A stretch of DNA of 64,000 nt from Paracoccaceae bacterium (GTDB lineage Bacteria > Pseudomonadota > Alphaproteobacteria > Rhodobacterales > Rhodobacteraceae): contig JAGRDY010000026.1 in assembly GCA_020446815.1 (NCBI GenBank), forward strand, positions 186,001 through 250,000. The letters run 5' to 3'. The notes beneath the pieces are model-generated. The model was given only the letters and a program-made list of their open reading frames with translations, was not told where the DNA came from and made no database searches. Each line of letters starts with the position of its first letter. Position 1 is the first letter of the stretch. Positions 17,005 through 25,681 of the stretch are shown piece by piece. The position numbers and the translations under genes are program-made.

Positions 17005-17919
17005 ATGGGCCAGAAACTGCCCCCTCTTGCCTGGCTTCGGGCCTTTGAATCGGCGGCCCGGCATCTCAGCTTCACCCATGCCGCGGGCGAGCTGAACCTG
17101 ACCCAGGCGGCGATCTCCAAACAGGTCAAGCTGCTGGAACACTATCTGCGCGAGCCGCTGTTTCAGCGCAGGCCCCGCAGTCTTGTCCTGACCAAGGTGG
17201 GCGCAGCCTATCTGCCCAAGGTCCGCGATGCCTTCGACCGGCTTGCGGCAGGCACCCAGGAGGTGTTCGGCAATCGCCGTTCCGAAGTTCTGACCCTGCG
17301 CGCGGCGGCGGGTTTTGCCGTCAACTGGATCGCGCCGCGCCTGCCGCATTTCTTCGAACAGCACCCCAAGACACCGATCCGCATCGTCTCTAGCATCTGG
17401 AACGAAGAATTCGACAAGGAACGTTTCGATCTTGACATCCGCTATGGCAATGGCAAATGGCCCGGCTTCGCCAGCCACCGCCTGACCTGGGAATGCCTTG
17501 AGCCGCTTTGCGCGCCTGACCTTGCCAGGGGCAATAATGCATTGAAATCACCCGATGACCTTGCCAACCATCGGCTCTTGCATGTCATGGGCTATGAAGA
17601 GGGTTGGGCGATATGGCTTGGCGCCGCTGGCGCCCGGTCGGTGGATGCCGGACGGGGCATTCAGGTGGACAACTCGCTTTTGGCCTTTGAAATCGCCGCC
17701 ACCGGCGCCGGCGTGGCACTGGGCCGGACATCTCTGATCGGGCCGGATCTTGGCTCGGGCCGACTCGTTCGCCCCTTTGCGCAGCCGGTCGCGATCCGCG
17801 AAGCCTTTCACCTCATCGAGCCCGGTGACGGCGCCAGCCATCCCGATGCCCATATCCTGCGCGACTGGCTGGTGTCTCAGGCAAACCGGGCCAGGGACCC
17901 CGCCAATCCAGACGCCTGA
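17005..17919 (+). CDS. LysR-family transcriptional regulator (GcvA-like)
   Basis: Predicted 304 aa. The N-terminal helix-turn-helix is LRAFESAARHLSFTHAAGELNLTQAAISKQVKLLE, as in GcvA-type regulators. The effector domain runs from about residue 90, with FDLDIRYGNGKWPGF, EPLCAPDL and DNSLLAFEIAATGAGVALGR. ATG at 17005 is preceded by GGAAAGG; an upstream in-frame ATG at 16990 is less likely. It converges on the DUF1185 gene of the nicotinate-type operon. Its target cannot be inferred from the sequence. Confidence 0.9.
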   Translation: MGQKLPPLAWLRAFESAARHLSFTHAAGELNLTQAAISKQVKLLEHYLREPLFQRRPRSLVLTKVGAAYLPKVRDAFDRLAAGTQEVFGNRRSEVLTLRAAAGFAVNWIAPRLPHFFEQHPKTPIRIVSSIWNEEFDKERFDLDIRYGNGKWPGFASHRLTWECLEPLCAPDLARGNNALKSPDDLANHRLLHVMGYEEGWAIWLGAAGARSVDAGRGIQVDNSLLAFEIAATGAGVALGRTSLIGPDLGSGRLVRPFAQPVAIREAFHLIEPGDGASHPDAHILRDWLVSQANRARDPANPDA

Positions 17920-17991
17920 GATGTTCGCAGACATCTGCCTGGCGAAATCCCGCGGGGCGGCGCGGCATTTCCCCGCCCGCCGGATCCGGGG

Positions 17992-18576
17992 CTACCGCAA
18001 CCCGTCTTCACCCACCGCTTCACTGGCCGTCAGCCCGCCGACGCGGGGCAAGGGGCGCCCGCTATCGGTGACGGCCACCGCCACCATGATCTCGTTGGCG
18101 CGCGGCGCATCGTTGAGCCGCACCTCGATTGCATCGAAATGCGACCGCACATAAGCGGCATCCTTGTGGCCCAGCGGCACATCGAGCACCTGCCCCGGCC
18201 CGCCCATCTTTTTCGATGATGGCACGAGAGCCGCGCCCTTTTCGACCGCCGCGCGAAGCGGCGCGCCGAGCTTGGGGTGCAGGATCGCCGCGGCATGTTC
18301 CAGTTCGCCGTTTTCACCGACCATGGCCGCCTTGCCATAGCTTTCGGCCCGTGACGGCGCGATGCCCAGCGCGGCGACGCATTTCTGCCCCAGCAGCCCG
18401 CCCAGTTCCGCACCGATATCCATCAATGGCGTCAAATCCTCGACATAGCGTCCGCAGAAGGGATTGGCGATCACCGCGACGGCCACCGCCTTGCGGGTCG
18501 GCGGCACGATGTTCTTGCCGATCTCGCTATGGGTTTCCTCGATCCAGACAGCGGTTTTTCTGATTTCAGCGCTCAT
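17992..18576 (-). CDS. DUF1185 (so-called amino acid synthesis family) protein, paralogue 1
   Basis: Predicted 194 aa. It belongs to the DUF1185 family, whose enzymatic activity I do not know. Typical strings are AVAVIANPFCGRYVEDL, ESYGKAAMVGENGELEHAAAILHP and HKDAAYVRSHFDAIEVRLNDAPRANEI. It is about 40% identical by eye to the next gene upstream. It is the last gene of the six-gene operon; its ATG overlaps the stop of paralogue 2 (ATGA). The company of molybdenum hydroxylase and 6-hydroxynicotinate reductase genes suggests a step in or after N-heterocycle breakdown. This is inference from context. Confidence 0.85.
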   Translation of the reverse strand: MSAEIRKTAVWIEETHSEIGKNIVPPTRKAVAVAVIANPFCGRYVEDLTPLMDIGAELGGLLGQKCVAALGIAPSRAESYGKAAMVGENGELEHAAAILHPKLGAPLRAAVEKGAALVPSSKKMGGPGQVLDVPLGHKDAAYVRSHFDAIEVRLNDAPRANEIMVAVAVTDSGRPLPRVGGLTASEAVGEDGLR

Positions 18577-19154
18577 CGCAATCCATCCTCCCCCTTGATA
18601 TCCGCCACTTCCAGCCCGCCAGAGCGCGAATGCACCCGCGGACCGCTCGTCATCACCAGCGCGAGCAGCATTTCGTCTTCATGGGGGGCATCGTTGATGC
18701 CCACTTCCATCGCATCGAAGTGGCTGCGAACGTAGGAGGCGTTGATATGTGTCACCGGCACGTCCAGCCGTGCGCCCACGCCGCCAACCTTCTTGGTGGA
18801 CGGAACGATCGCCTTCGCGCCTCCGACAAGTTCGCGCATCGCATATCCGCCCGGTGCGTGCCACAGCGCGGCGTGTTCCAGCTCTCCCCCCGCGCCGATG
18901 ATGGCACCCTTGCCATAGCCCTCGACCCTGTCGGCCCCGCCGACCGCCGCAACCAGCCTTTTGGCCATGTCCAGGCCCAGCGGGCGCAGATCGCCCATGA
19001 AGCCCTGAATGTCGGGTACGAACCGGCCGGCAAAGGGGTTGGCGATCACCGCCAGCACCGCCACCCGGCGTAGCGGCACCGGCGCGGTCGGCCCGCCTTC
19101 GTGAAAGATATCTTCGATGGCCACCTGCATCTTTCGCAAACGGACTTCAGGCAT
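18573..19154 (-). CDS. DUF1185 (so-called amino acid synthesis family) protein, paralogue 2
   Basis: Predicted 193 aa. It has the same family pattern as its neighbour: VAVLAVIANPFAGRFVPDI, EGYGKGAIIGAGGELEHAALWH and INASYVRSHFDAMEVGINDAP. The two probably form a heteromer, because two diverged copies are kept side by side. The start at 19154 overlaps the UPF0280 gene by 8 bases and the stop overlaps paralogue 1 by 4 bases. The frame is open further upstream inside UPF0280, but the family N-terminus starts at about MPEVRLRKMQV. Confidence 0.85.
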   Translation of the reverse strand: MPEVRLRKMQVAIEDIFHEGGPTAPVPLRRVAVLAVIANPFAGRFVPDIQGFMGDLRPLGLDMAKRLVAAVGGADRVEGYGKGAIIGAGGELEHAALWHAPGGYAMRELVGGAKAIVPSTKKVGGVGARLDVPVTHINASYVRSHFDAMEVGINDAPHEDEMLLALVMTSGPRVHSRSGGLEVADIKGEDGLR

Positions 19155-20025
19155 GTTCCACCCTCCGGGCGATCTTTGCTGGCGCACAACCGACAAGCCG
19201 CGACTTGCCGCGCAGGAATAGCGCCGCACCAAGGATCAGACCCTGCGCACGGTAATCTTCGGCCAGTTCGGCGCCCCTGTTCAAGGCCATACCGACATCC
19301 CTGTGCGAAAGCGGGCCGACACGGGTGACGACCAGACGTGCGCCGAGATCGCTTTCGGGTTGCCGTTCATTGGCAGGACAACGCCCGACGGCGCCATGGC
19401 CTGGCAAATCGACCGCATTGGCGATCAGCGTCGCCGCCGCGTCCGCGGTGGCCGCGTCGGCGCCCAGAACCGTCACGCTATCGGCGATGCCCATCGACAG
19501 GCTGCGCCCGCCGCGCCCACTCGTGGCGATACCGCCGATACCATCGCCCGCCGTCACCGAGATCCGGCCCAGATCGCCGCCCCCGGAACCTGCCATGGCC
19601 AGCGAAAAGCGCGCCCCAAAGGCCAGATGCAGCGCAATATCGCCGCCGTTGTTCACATAGGCCCGCGCCAGCGGCGCCGCGGCGCGCATCGCCGCGAGAA
19701 CCTCGTCGGCAACCGCCCCGGCAACCGCCGCCATCGGGGTGATGAAGGTCTTTCGCGAAAACCGCGCCACGGCATCCGCCATGCGCCTGGCCACCGGGCC
19801 AGCAAAAGACGCCGGAGGCGATGTGACGGGCATCCGCAGCAGCGGCAATTCATCCACCAATACGCTCAGCACCGTCTCGAACCGATCGGCGGCGGCGCGA
19901 AAGGCGCGGGCGCGCGCACCGGCTTGCGCCTCCTCCGCCCCGATGATCAGGTCAATCGGCCCGTGCTGCAGATGCAGCCGCGCGCCACCGCCACCGTCAA
20001 GCAAGGCCGCGACCGGGCCGCTCAT
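19147..20025 (-). CDS. UPF0280 family protein with ApbE-like motifs (candidate flavin transferase)
   Basis: Predicted 292 aa, no signal peptide. UPF0280 has no assigned function that I know of. Three strings resemble the catalytic landmarks of ApbE flavin transferases and come in the same order: AYVNNGGDI at about 122-130, GIATSGRGGR at about 165-174, and ATADAAATLIANAV at about 192-205. In ApbE the last one binds magnesium and FAD. It directly follows hnr (ATGA overlap). The Eubacterium barkeri Hnr was reported to carry covalently bound flavin. The inferred role is therefore attachment of flavin to Hnr. This is untested. Confidence 0.75.
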   Translation of the reverse strand: MSGPVAALLDGGGGARLHLQHGPIDLIIGAEEAQAGARARAFRAAADRFETVLSVLVDELPLLRMPVTSPPASFAGPVARRMADAVARFSRKTFITPMAAVAGAVADEVLAAMRAAAPLARAYVNNGGDIALHLAFGARFSLAMAGSGGGDLGRISVTAGDGIGGIATSGRGGRSLSMGIADSVTVLGADAATADAAATLIANAVDLPGHGAVGRCPANERQPESDLGARLVVTRVGPLSHRDVGMALNRGAELAEDYRAQGLILGAALFLRGKSRLVGCAPAKIARRVEHA

Positions 20026-21452
20026 CGGTCACGCCCCACCCGGCGCGGATTGCGGGCCAACACCCGGTCAATCGGTTGAACCGCCTTCATGTGCCCGCCC
20101 AGCGCCGCGTAATCGGCCAGCCGCAAGGTGAATTCGATCGGCGCCACCAGCGCCGGGGTCGGCACATAGCCAAACGCATTTGCCGGCATCCCCAGGACAT
20201 CGACCATGACCGTGATGCCGCCGCCGGGCCAGACATAGGCTTCGGAGCCGCCGCAGGACACGCGCGTCAGCGCCGCCTTGACGGAACGTGTCAGCTTGAC
20301 CGGGTTTTCCGTGACGCCGGCGCGCAGCGATCCGCCGGCCCCGCCCATGAACAGCACCGAGCAGACCGAGGGCTCACAGTTTTCGGCAATGCGTTCGGCC
20401 GAGGCGCGCACGGCCTCGGGGGCCGGCTTGCGGACCGGCACGAGATGCTCGTCCAGCTCGTAATAGGCAAACTGCTCGCCCGTGGTCGACACCATGAAAA
20501 GCCGCAGCCCCGGCCAGGCGATCCCGGCATCCGCCTCGCGCAGGATCAGCAGCGGATCGTCGATGTTGGTGCCGCCCCAGCCCGTTCCCGGTTCGGCCAC
20601 CTGAAAATACCGCCCCGGCGTCGAGCGGCGGCCTTTCACCCTGATCCCCGTGGGCGGCAGGCCAAGCATCTTGCCCGCCTGGTGCTCCGACAGAACCCCG
20701 GTGATGTGATCGTCGACCACCACCGCCTCGTCGACATGGCCGACCCACTGTGCCGCGAACATGCCGATTGCCGCCGACCCGCAGCCCACGCGCATCAGCC
20801 GCTCTTCCTCGCCATTGACGATCGGCGGCCTGCCCGCCTGAACGGTGACGGTGACGGCATCGTCGATCGTCATCTCCACCGGTTCGCAATTGCACAGCCG
20901 CAACAGCGCATCGCAGGTCGCGCGCCCCTCTTTCTTCGAGCCGCCCGTCAGATGTTCCACCCCGCCCAGCGACAGCATCTTCGATCCGTATTCGCTGGTC
21001 ATCACATGGCCGATGGGCTCGCCGCCGGCGCGCACCACCGCGCGTTCCGATCCGATATGACGGTCGGTGTCGATCTTTACCTTGACTCCGCAATAGCTGA
21101 AAATGCCTTCGGTCACGACGGTGACCATATCGACGCCCTCGATCTGCTGGCTGACGATGAAGGGGGCGGGTTTGTAATCGGGATAGGTGGTGCCCGCGCC
21201 GATGGCGGTGATCACCGGGCGGGTGGTGGCCAGCATGTCGCCGTCCCATTCCGCGCCGGTGAGGAAGGGCACCGCCCTGACACCCTTGGCCTCGGCGCCC
21301 TCGATGATGGTCAGCGGATCGAGCCGGACGAGCTCGCCGCCGTGATTGGCATAGCGGTCACATGCCCCCGACAGGCCCTCGGCGATGTAACACAGCACCG
21401 GGCAGGCATCGCAGCGGATCTTTTCCGGCCTCTCCTTTGCCCTGTCGGCCAT
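20022..21452 (-). CDS. hnr: 6-hydroxynicotinate reductase
   Basis: Predicted 476 aa. The family enzyme reduces 6-hydroxynicotinate to 1,4,5,6-tetrahydro-6-oxonicotinate using reduced ferredoxin. The N-terminus has a cluster-binding string CDACPVLCYIAEGLSGAC. Further cysteines are in EGIFSYCGVKV, CDALLRLCNCE and RVGCGS. The E. barkeri enzyme has Fe-S clusters and covalent flavin. A possible flavin acceptor is Thr near 381 in RAGVTENPVKLT, which only loosely resembles the ApbE target motif. The start overlaps the upstream hydroxylase stop by one base, and its stop overlaps UPF0280. The name rests on recalled family annotation and on the enamidase neighbour. Confidence 0.8.
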   Translation of the reverse strand: MADRAKERPEKIRCDACPVLCYIAEGLSGACDRYANHGGELVRLDPLTIIEGAEAKGVRAVPFLTGAEWDGDMLATTRPVITAIGAGTTYPDYKPAPFIVSQQIEGVDMVTVVTEGIFSYCGVKVKIDTDRHIGSERAVVRAGGEPIGHVMTSEYGSKMLSLGGVEHLTGGSKKEGRATCDALLRLCNCEPVEMTIDDAVTVTVQAGRPPIVNGEEERLMRVGCGSAAIGMFAAQWVGHVDEAVVVDDHITGVLSEHQAGKMLGLPPTGIRVKGRRSTPGRYFQVAEPGTGWGGTNIDDPLLILREADAGIAWPGLRLFMVSTTGEQFAYYELDEHLVPVRKPAPEAVRASAERIAENCEPSVCSVLFMGGAGGSLRAGVTENPVKLTRSVKAALTRVSCGGSEAYVWPGGGITVMVDVLGMPANAFGYVPTPALVAPIEFTLRLADYAALGGHMKAVQPIDRVLARNPRRVGRDR

Positions 21453-24181
21453 CAGCCCTTCCTTCCTATCGCAGCGCGCAACCGCGCCGGTGTCACCGGC
21501 ACCCGCGTCATGCGCACGCCCGCCGCCCGGCGGATCGCATTCAGGATCGCCGGAGCCGTCGGGATCAGCACATGTTCGCCCAGGCCCTTGGCACCGAACG
21601 GCCCGTGGGCGTCGGCCTCTTCGACGATGATCGTTTCAATCGGGGGAATGTCGCCGATTGTAGGGATCAGGTAATCATGCAGATTTTCGGTGCGCGACGG
21701 AACGAATTCCTCCATCAGCGCCATCCCCAGCCCCTGGGCAATGCCGCCATGCACCTGCCCTTCGATCAGCATCGGATTGATCGCGCGGCCGACATCATGG
21801 GCGGCAATGAAACGGATCGGCCGGACTGTACCCAGCGCCATATCCACCTCCACCACCGCCAGATGGGAGGCATAGCCGAACTGTGCATAGGGCTCGCCCT
21901 GGCCGTTCGGATCGAGCGCGCTGGTAGGCGGGTCATAGGTTTGCTCGGCGCGCAAGACATAGCCTTCTGCGTCCGCCACCAGCCGGCCCAGATCGATCCG
22001 GTGATTGCGCCCCATGTCCGCCACCTCGATCACGCCCGGACCAAAGGACAGCACCGCCGCATCGGAGGCATTCACCCGTTGCAATATCGCGGCCCGCAGC
22101 GCCTTGCCCGACAGCATCGCCGCGTTTCCCGACACATAAGTCTGGCGGCTGGCGGAAGTCTTGCCCGCATCCGGCGTCACATCCGTATCGGCCCCGATCC
22201 GCGTGACGGCGCCGACCGGCACACCAAGTGCTGTGGCGAAAATCTGTGTGATGACCGTATTGGCCCCCTGGCCGATATCCATCGCGCCCTGATGCAGCAC
22301 CACGCTACCGTCGGCGCGGATGCCGGATTTGATGGTCGATGGGTTGGGCAGCGAGGTATTGCCGCAGCCATACCACCCCGCCGCGATGCCAACCCCCCGG
22401 CGCAGCGGCCCTGTGCTGGCGTTGAACGCCTCGGCGGCCTGCCGTTCGCGCACCCAGGCCGGACGCAGCGCCTCAAGGCAGGGCTTGATGCCGACACCTT
22501 GCCTGAACACCTGGCCGCAGACGGTCGGCTGGCCGTTGTCGAGCGCATTCAGCACCCGAAAATCGAGCGCATCCATCCCCAGCCTGTCGGCCAGTTCGTC
22601 CAAGAGCGATTCCAGTGCTATCGCCGCCTGCGGCACGCCAAAACCGCGAAACGCCCCCGAAGGCGGACAATGGGTGTGGATCGCCCGCGCCCGGGCGCGG
22701 TAATCGGCAACGCGGTAAGGCCCCGAGGCATGAACCGGCACCCGGTTGGCCACCGTCGGCCCCCAAGAGGCGTAGGCCCCGGTATTGAAATCGCCCTGAA
22801 AGTCGATCCCTTGCAGCCGCCCGTCGCGCCGCGCGCCGATCCTGACCGTCATCGATGCCGGATGCCGCTTGGTCGTCGAGCGCATCGATTCGCTGCGCGA
22901 ATAGGTCAGGCGCACCGGCCGGCCCGTGACCAGTGCGCCCAGCGCAAGATAGGGCTGCACCGAGATATCGAGCTTCGATCCGAATCCGCCGCCCACCGCC
23001 GTCGGCACGATACGGATCGCCGCGCGGTCCATGCCGAGGATCGCGGCCAGCGCGTCGAGATCCATCACCGGAGCCTGGGTGCAGGCGTGAATTTCCAGCC
23101 GGCCGCCGACCATACGGGCGAATCCGGCCTCTGGCTCGATATAGGCGTGCTCGACAAAGCCGGTTTCAAAGCTGCCCTCGACCGTCACATCCGCCCCCGC
23201 CAGCGCCGCCGCCACGTCGCCGCAGGCAACGAAGCCGCCGCACATGACATTGCCCGCCCGGCCTTCGTGCAATTGCGGCGCGGTATCGGCCTCTGCCCCG
23301 GCCAGCGTGGCGACATGCGGCAGTTCGCTCCAGGCGACCGGAAAATCCGCGGCGTCGAAAGCCCGCATTGCTTCGGGCGTCGCAACGACGGCCGCCACAG
23401 CCTCGCCGCGAAACCGCGCGGCCTTTTCGGCGAAAACCGGCTGGTCGGCGAAATCCGGGATCACCCCGAACCGGTTCAGACCCGGCACATCCGCCGCCGT
23501 CAGAACCGCGGCGATGCCGGGGTGTTCCGCGCGGAACGCGGCCAGGTCGCCAAAGGCGAACGCGGCATGGGGACAGGGCGACCGGATGACGCGGATTTCC
23601 AGCGTGCCCGGAGGGGCGACATCATCGCCAAACAATTCGGTGCCGCTGACCTTGGCCAGCCCGTCGACCCGGCGAATGGCATCGCCCACGCGGCCTTCGG
23701 TACCCAGCGCCGCGCCAACCCGGCACACCGCCTCGATGATCTTGCGATAGCCGGTACAGCGGCACAAGACCCCGCCCAGCGCGTCCTGAACCTCGGCCTC
23801 GTCCGGGCTGGCATTGACCCGCAAAAGCGCCACGGCAGACACCAGCATCCCCGGTGTGCAGATCCCGCACTGCGCCGCCCCGGTATCCTGAAAACGCTCG
23901 GCCAGCCGGCGCCCCGCGGGATCGTCAGCCGTCAACCCGCCCGCCGTTTCCACCCGGCGCCCCGCGACCTGCTGCGCGGCCATCAGGCAGGCACAATACG
24001 GCTCTCCATCGACCAGCACGGTGCAGGCCCCGCAGTCGCCCGCATCGCAGCCGACCTTGACGTCACGCGCGCCCAGCCTTTCGCGCAAGGCCTGCGACAG
24101 TCTCTCTCCGGGATAGGTGCGGATGCCGACCGCCGTGCCGTTGAGCACGAATTCGGTCATCACGGGTGCCGCGCTATCCAT
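21452..24181 (-). CDS. Molybdenum hydroxylase, fused [2Fe-2S] and molybdopterin subunits (nicotinate dehydrogenase-like)
   Basis: Predicted 909 aa, xanthine dehydrogenase family. The first 160 residues are the two-cluster ferredoxin domain: CDAGDCGACTVLVDGEPYC, then CGICTPG and CRCTGY. The rest is the molybdenum domain: GGGFGSK, AFRGFGVPQ, MDIGQGANT, and the GFGAKGLGE-like catalytic glutamate region (PFGAKGLGEHVLIPTAPAI). It would hydroxylate a heteroaromatic ring next to nitrogen; with hnr and an enamidase nearby, nicotinate to 6-hydroxynicotinate is the best guess. The fusion differs from the separate subunits of E. barkeri nicotinate dehydrogenase. An alternative start is 24160. Confidence 0.85.
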   Translation of the reverse strand: MDSAAPVMTEFVLNGTAVGIRTYPGERLSQALRERLGARDVKVGCDAGDCGACTVLVDGEPYCACLMAAQQVAGRRVETAGGLTADDPAGRRLAERFQDTGAAQCGICTPGMLVSAVALLRVNASPDEAEVQDALGGVLCRCTGYRKIIEAVCRVGAALGTEGRVGDAIRRVDGLAKVSGTELFGDDVAPPGTLEIRVIRSPCPHAAFAFGDLAAFRAEHPGIAAVLTAADVPGLNRFGVIPDFADQPVFAEKAARFRGEAVAAVVATPEAMRAFDAADFPVAWSELPHVATLAGAEADTAPQLHEGRAGNVMCGGFVACGDVAAALAGADVTVEGSFETGFVEHAYIEPEAGFARMVGGRLEIHACTQAPVMDLDALAAILGMDRAAIRIVPTAVGGGFGSKLDISVQPYLALGALVTGRPVRLTYSRSESMRSTTKRHPASMTVRIGARRDGRLQGIDFQGDFNTGAYASWGPTVANRVPVHASGPYRVADYRARARAIHTHCPPSGAFRGFGVPQAAIALESLLDELADRLGMDALDFRVLNALDNGQPTVCGQVFRQGVGIKPCLEALRPAWVRERQAAEAFNASTGPLRRGVGIAAGWYGCGNTSLPNPSTIKSGIRADGSVVLHQGAMDIGQGANTVITQIFATALGVPVGAVTRIGADTDVTPDAGKTSASRQTYVSGNAAMLSGKALRAAILQRVNASDAAVLSFGPGVIEVADMGRNHRIDLGRLVADAEGYVLRAEQTYDPPTSALDPNGQGEPYAQFGYASHLAVVEVDMALGTVRPIRFIAAHDVGRAINPMLIEGQVHGGIAQGLGMALMEEFVPSRTENLHDYLIPTIGDIPPIETIIVEEADAHGPFGAKGLGEHVLIPTAPAILNAIRRAAGVRMTRVPVTPARLRAAIGRKG

Positions 24182-25025
24182 GGGCCGCCGCCTTTGCCGC
24201 CGCCGCCATCACCGCCCGCCGGCACAACTCTGCCGCCGCTTCCTGGCGGTAGGCCGCGCTGGCGCGCACATCATCAATCGGGCGCAGCGGGGCGAGTTGG
24301 GCGGCGCTGAACAGTTCCGGCGCCCGCATCCGCGCGGGATCGACCCCGCACAGGGCCGCTTCCAGCGCCGTCAGACGCAACGCCACTGGCGCGCAGGCCC
24401 CGACCGCTACCCGCGCCTCGGCAATCAGCCCTTGCTCCAGCCTCAGCAGGACGGCCACCATGGCGATCGAAATAACCAGGTAGCGGCGACTGCCCAGCTT
24501 GACGAAATGGCTATGTGAGGCGCCCGAAACTTCTGGCACATGAAGCGCCGTGACAATTTCGCCCGGCCTCAGATCGACGCGGCGCACCCCGGTGATGAAG
24601 CTTGCCAGCGGGACGCGCCTCGGACCCTTCAAAGAGGCGATCTCCACAACTGCGTCCAGGGCCAGCAACGGGGGCACCCCGTCAGCCGCAGGCGAGGCAT
24701 TGCAGATATTGCCGGCCACAGTGCCCGCGTTCTGGATCTGAACCGATCCGACCTCGCGTCCGGCCTGTTTGAGCGCATCGAAGGCGGGAGGCAGGGGCGC
24801 GTCGATCACATCGCGCCAGCGCGTCGCGGCGCCAATACGCCAACCCGCATCCGCGCGGGCAATGCCGCGCAGCCCCGCGATGCGCGTCACGTCAAGCAGG
24901 CCGCCGCCAGGCGCCCGGCGGCCCAGGGCAGGGAAAATGTCGGTGCCTCCGGCCACGATCACGACATCCCCGGCCGCCAGAACCGCCAGCGCATCGTCAA
25001 CCGTTGCTGGTGCGAAATAGCCCAT
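24174..25025 (-). CDS. Molybdenum hydroxylase FAD-binding subunit (CoxM type)
   Basis: Predicted 283 aa. The FAD-binding PCMH-type fold is seen in VVIVAGGTDIFPALGRR and in QIQNAGTVAGNICNASPAADGVPPLLALDA. The C-terminal CO-dehydrogenase flavoprotein domain follows (HFVKLGSRRYLVISI). It passes electrons from the iron-sulfur domain of its partner to an external acceptor. It is the first gene of the operon and overlaps the fused subunit by 8 bases. The promoter and MarR-type operator lie immediately upstream. Confidence 0.92.
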   Translation of the reverse strand: MGYFAPATVDDALAVLAAGDVVIVAGGTDIFPALGRRAPGGGLLDVTRIAGLRGIARADAGWRIGAATRWRDVIDAPLPPAFDALKQAGREVGSVQIQNAGTVAGNICNASPAADGVPPLLALDAVVEIASLKGPRRVPLASFITGVRRVDLRPGEIVTALHVPEVSGASHSHFVKLGSRRYLVISIAMVAVLLRLEQGLIAEARVAVGACAPVALRLTALEAALCGVDPARMRAPELFSAAQLAPLRPIDDVRASAAYRQEAAAELCRRAVMAAAAKAAAHG

Positions 25026-25066
25026 GAAACCTGCCTTAGTGCCGCCCCGCAGCGCCGGTGCATTTC

Positions 25067-25106
25067 ATTCGTATACAAATGCTAATCCCAGCCGGCGTTT
25101 TGTCAA
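25067..25106 (-). promoter_or_regulatory. Promoter of the nicotinate-type operon with overlapping MarR-type operator
   Basis: On the minus strand TTGACA (25101-25106) is followed after 16 bases by TAGCAT (25079-25084). Directly downstream is the near-palindrome ATTCGTATACAAAT (25067-25080, 12 of 14 symmetric positions), which overlaps the -10 box. A repressor bound there would block initiation. The marR gene begins its 3' end at 25166, next to this site. Confidence 0.65.
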
Positions 25107-25165
25107 TTTGTTTCGCGACCCAACCGATGCGACCACGCGGGCCCACATCGCTTTTTGTGGCGGCT

Positions 25166-25609
25166 TCAGGCGATCTTTTTCAAAAGCTTGAGCAACCGCG
25201 CCCGCTCTTTCGCCGACAGGGGCGCGAGCGTCGCCCCGGTGATCGCGTGGCCGGCGGCGTGCAGTTGCGGAATCATCGCCGCTGCCTTGGGTGTCAGGGC
25301 GATCATCATCCGGCGTTTGTCGCCCGAATCGCGCTTCAGCGCCACCAGCGCCTTTTCACGCAGCCGGTCGATCACCCCCTTGATCGTGGCCGCGTCCATC
25401 GCCGTCAAACGCCCCAGACGGTTTTGCGAACACTCGCCCTCTTCGGCGATGCGGATCAGCGCTGAAAACTGCGTGGGCGTCAGCTTCATCAAGGATTGGG
25501 CCTGAAATATCGCCGCATGGCGCTGCGCGGCCAGCCGCAGAACAAAGCCCACCTGTTCTTCCAGCCGGTACGCCTCCGGTGCAGCCTCGCCTGGATCTTC
25601 GCTCGCCAC
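25166..25609 (-). CDS. MarR-family transcriptional regulator
   Basis: Predicted 147 aa. The winged helix is typical: KLTPTQFSALIRIAEEGECSQNRLGRLTAMDAATIKGVIDRLREKALVALKRDSGDKRRMMIALTPKA, given here only as a region (about residues 40-110). GTG at 25609 is chosen because GGGAGG lies 7 bases upstream; earlier in-frame codons exist. The gene lies between the operon promoter and the divergent enamidase promoter, both of which share sequence elements. It is therefore probably the ligand-responsive repressor of this catabolic locus. Confidence 0.88.
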   Translation of the reverse strand: MASEDPGEAAPEAYRLEEQVGFVLRLAAQRHAAIFQAQSLMKLTPTQFSALIRIAEEGECSQNRLGRLTAMDAATIKGVIDRLREKALVALKRDSGDKRRMMIALTPKAAAMIPQLHAAGHAITGATLAPLSAKERARLLKLLKKIA

Positions 25610-25681
25610 CCGGCCGCCTCCCGCCTCGACACGACCCGGACTATAGGGACGCCTGGCCCCCGACCGCAAATGTTTTGCGCA

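Noticed and set aside
20878..21100. Reading the reductase gene as a nitrogenase-like or generic ferredoxin oxidoreductase
   Set aside because: The cysteine pattern alone is ambiguous, but the adjacent enamidase, which matches the E. barkeri enzyme well, makes 6-hydroxynicotinate reductase the better call.
21362..24310. Long open frame of 982 codons on the plus strand
   Set aside because: It lies antisense to the molybdenum hydroxylase and hnr, whose motifs are clear. The encoded sequence is Arg/Pro/His-rich without any domain, a usual shadow in GC-rich DNA.
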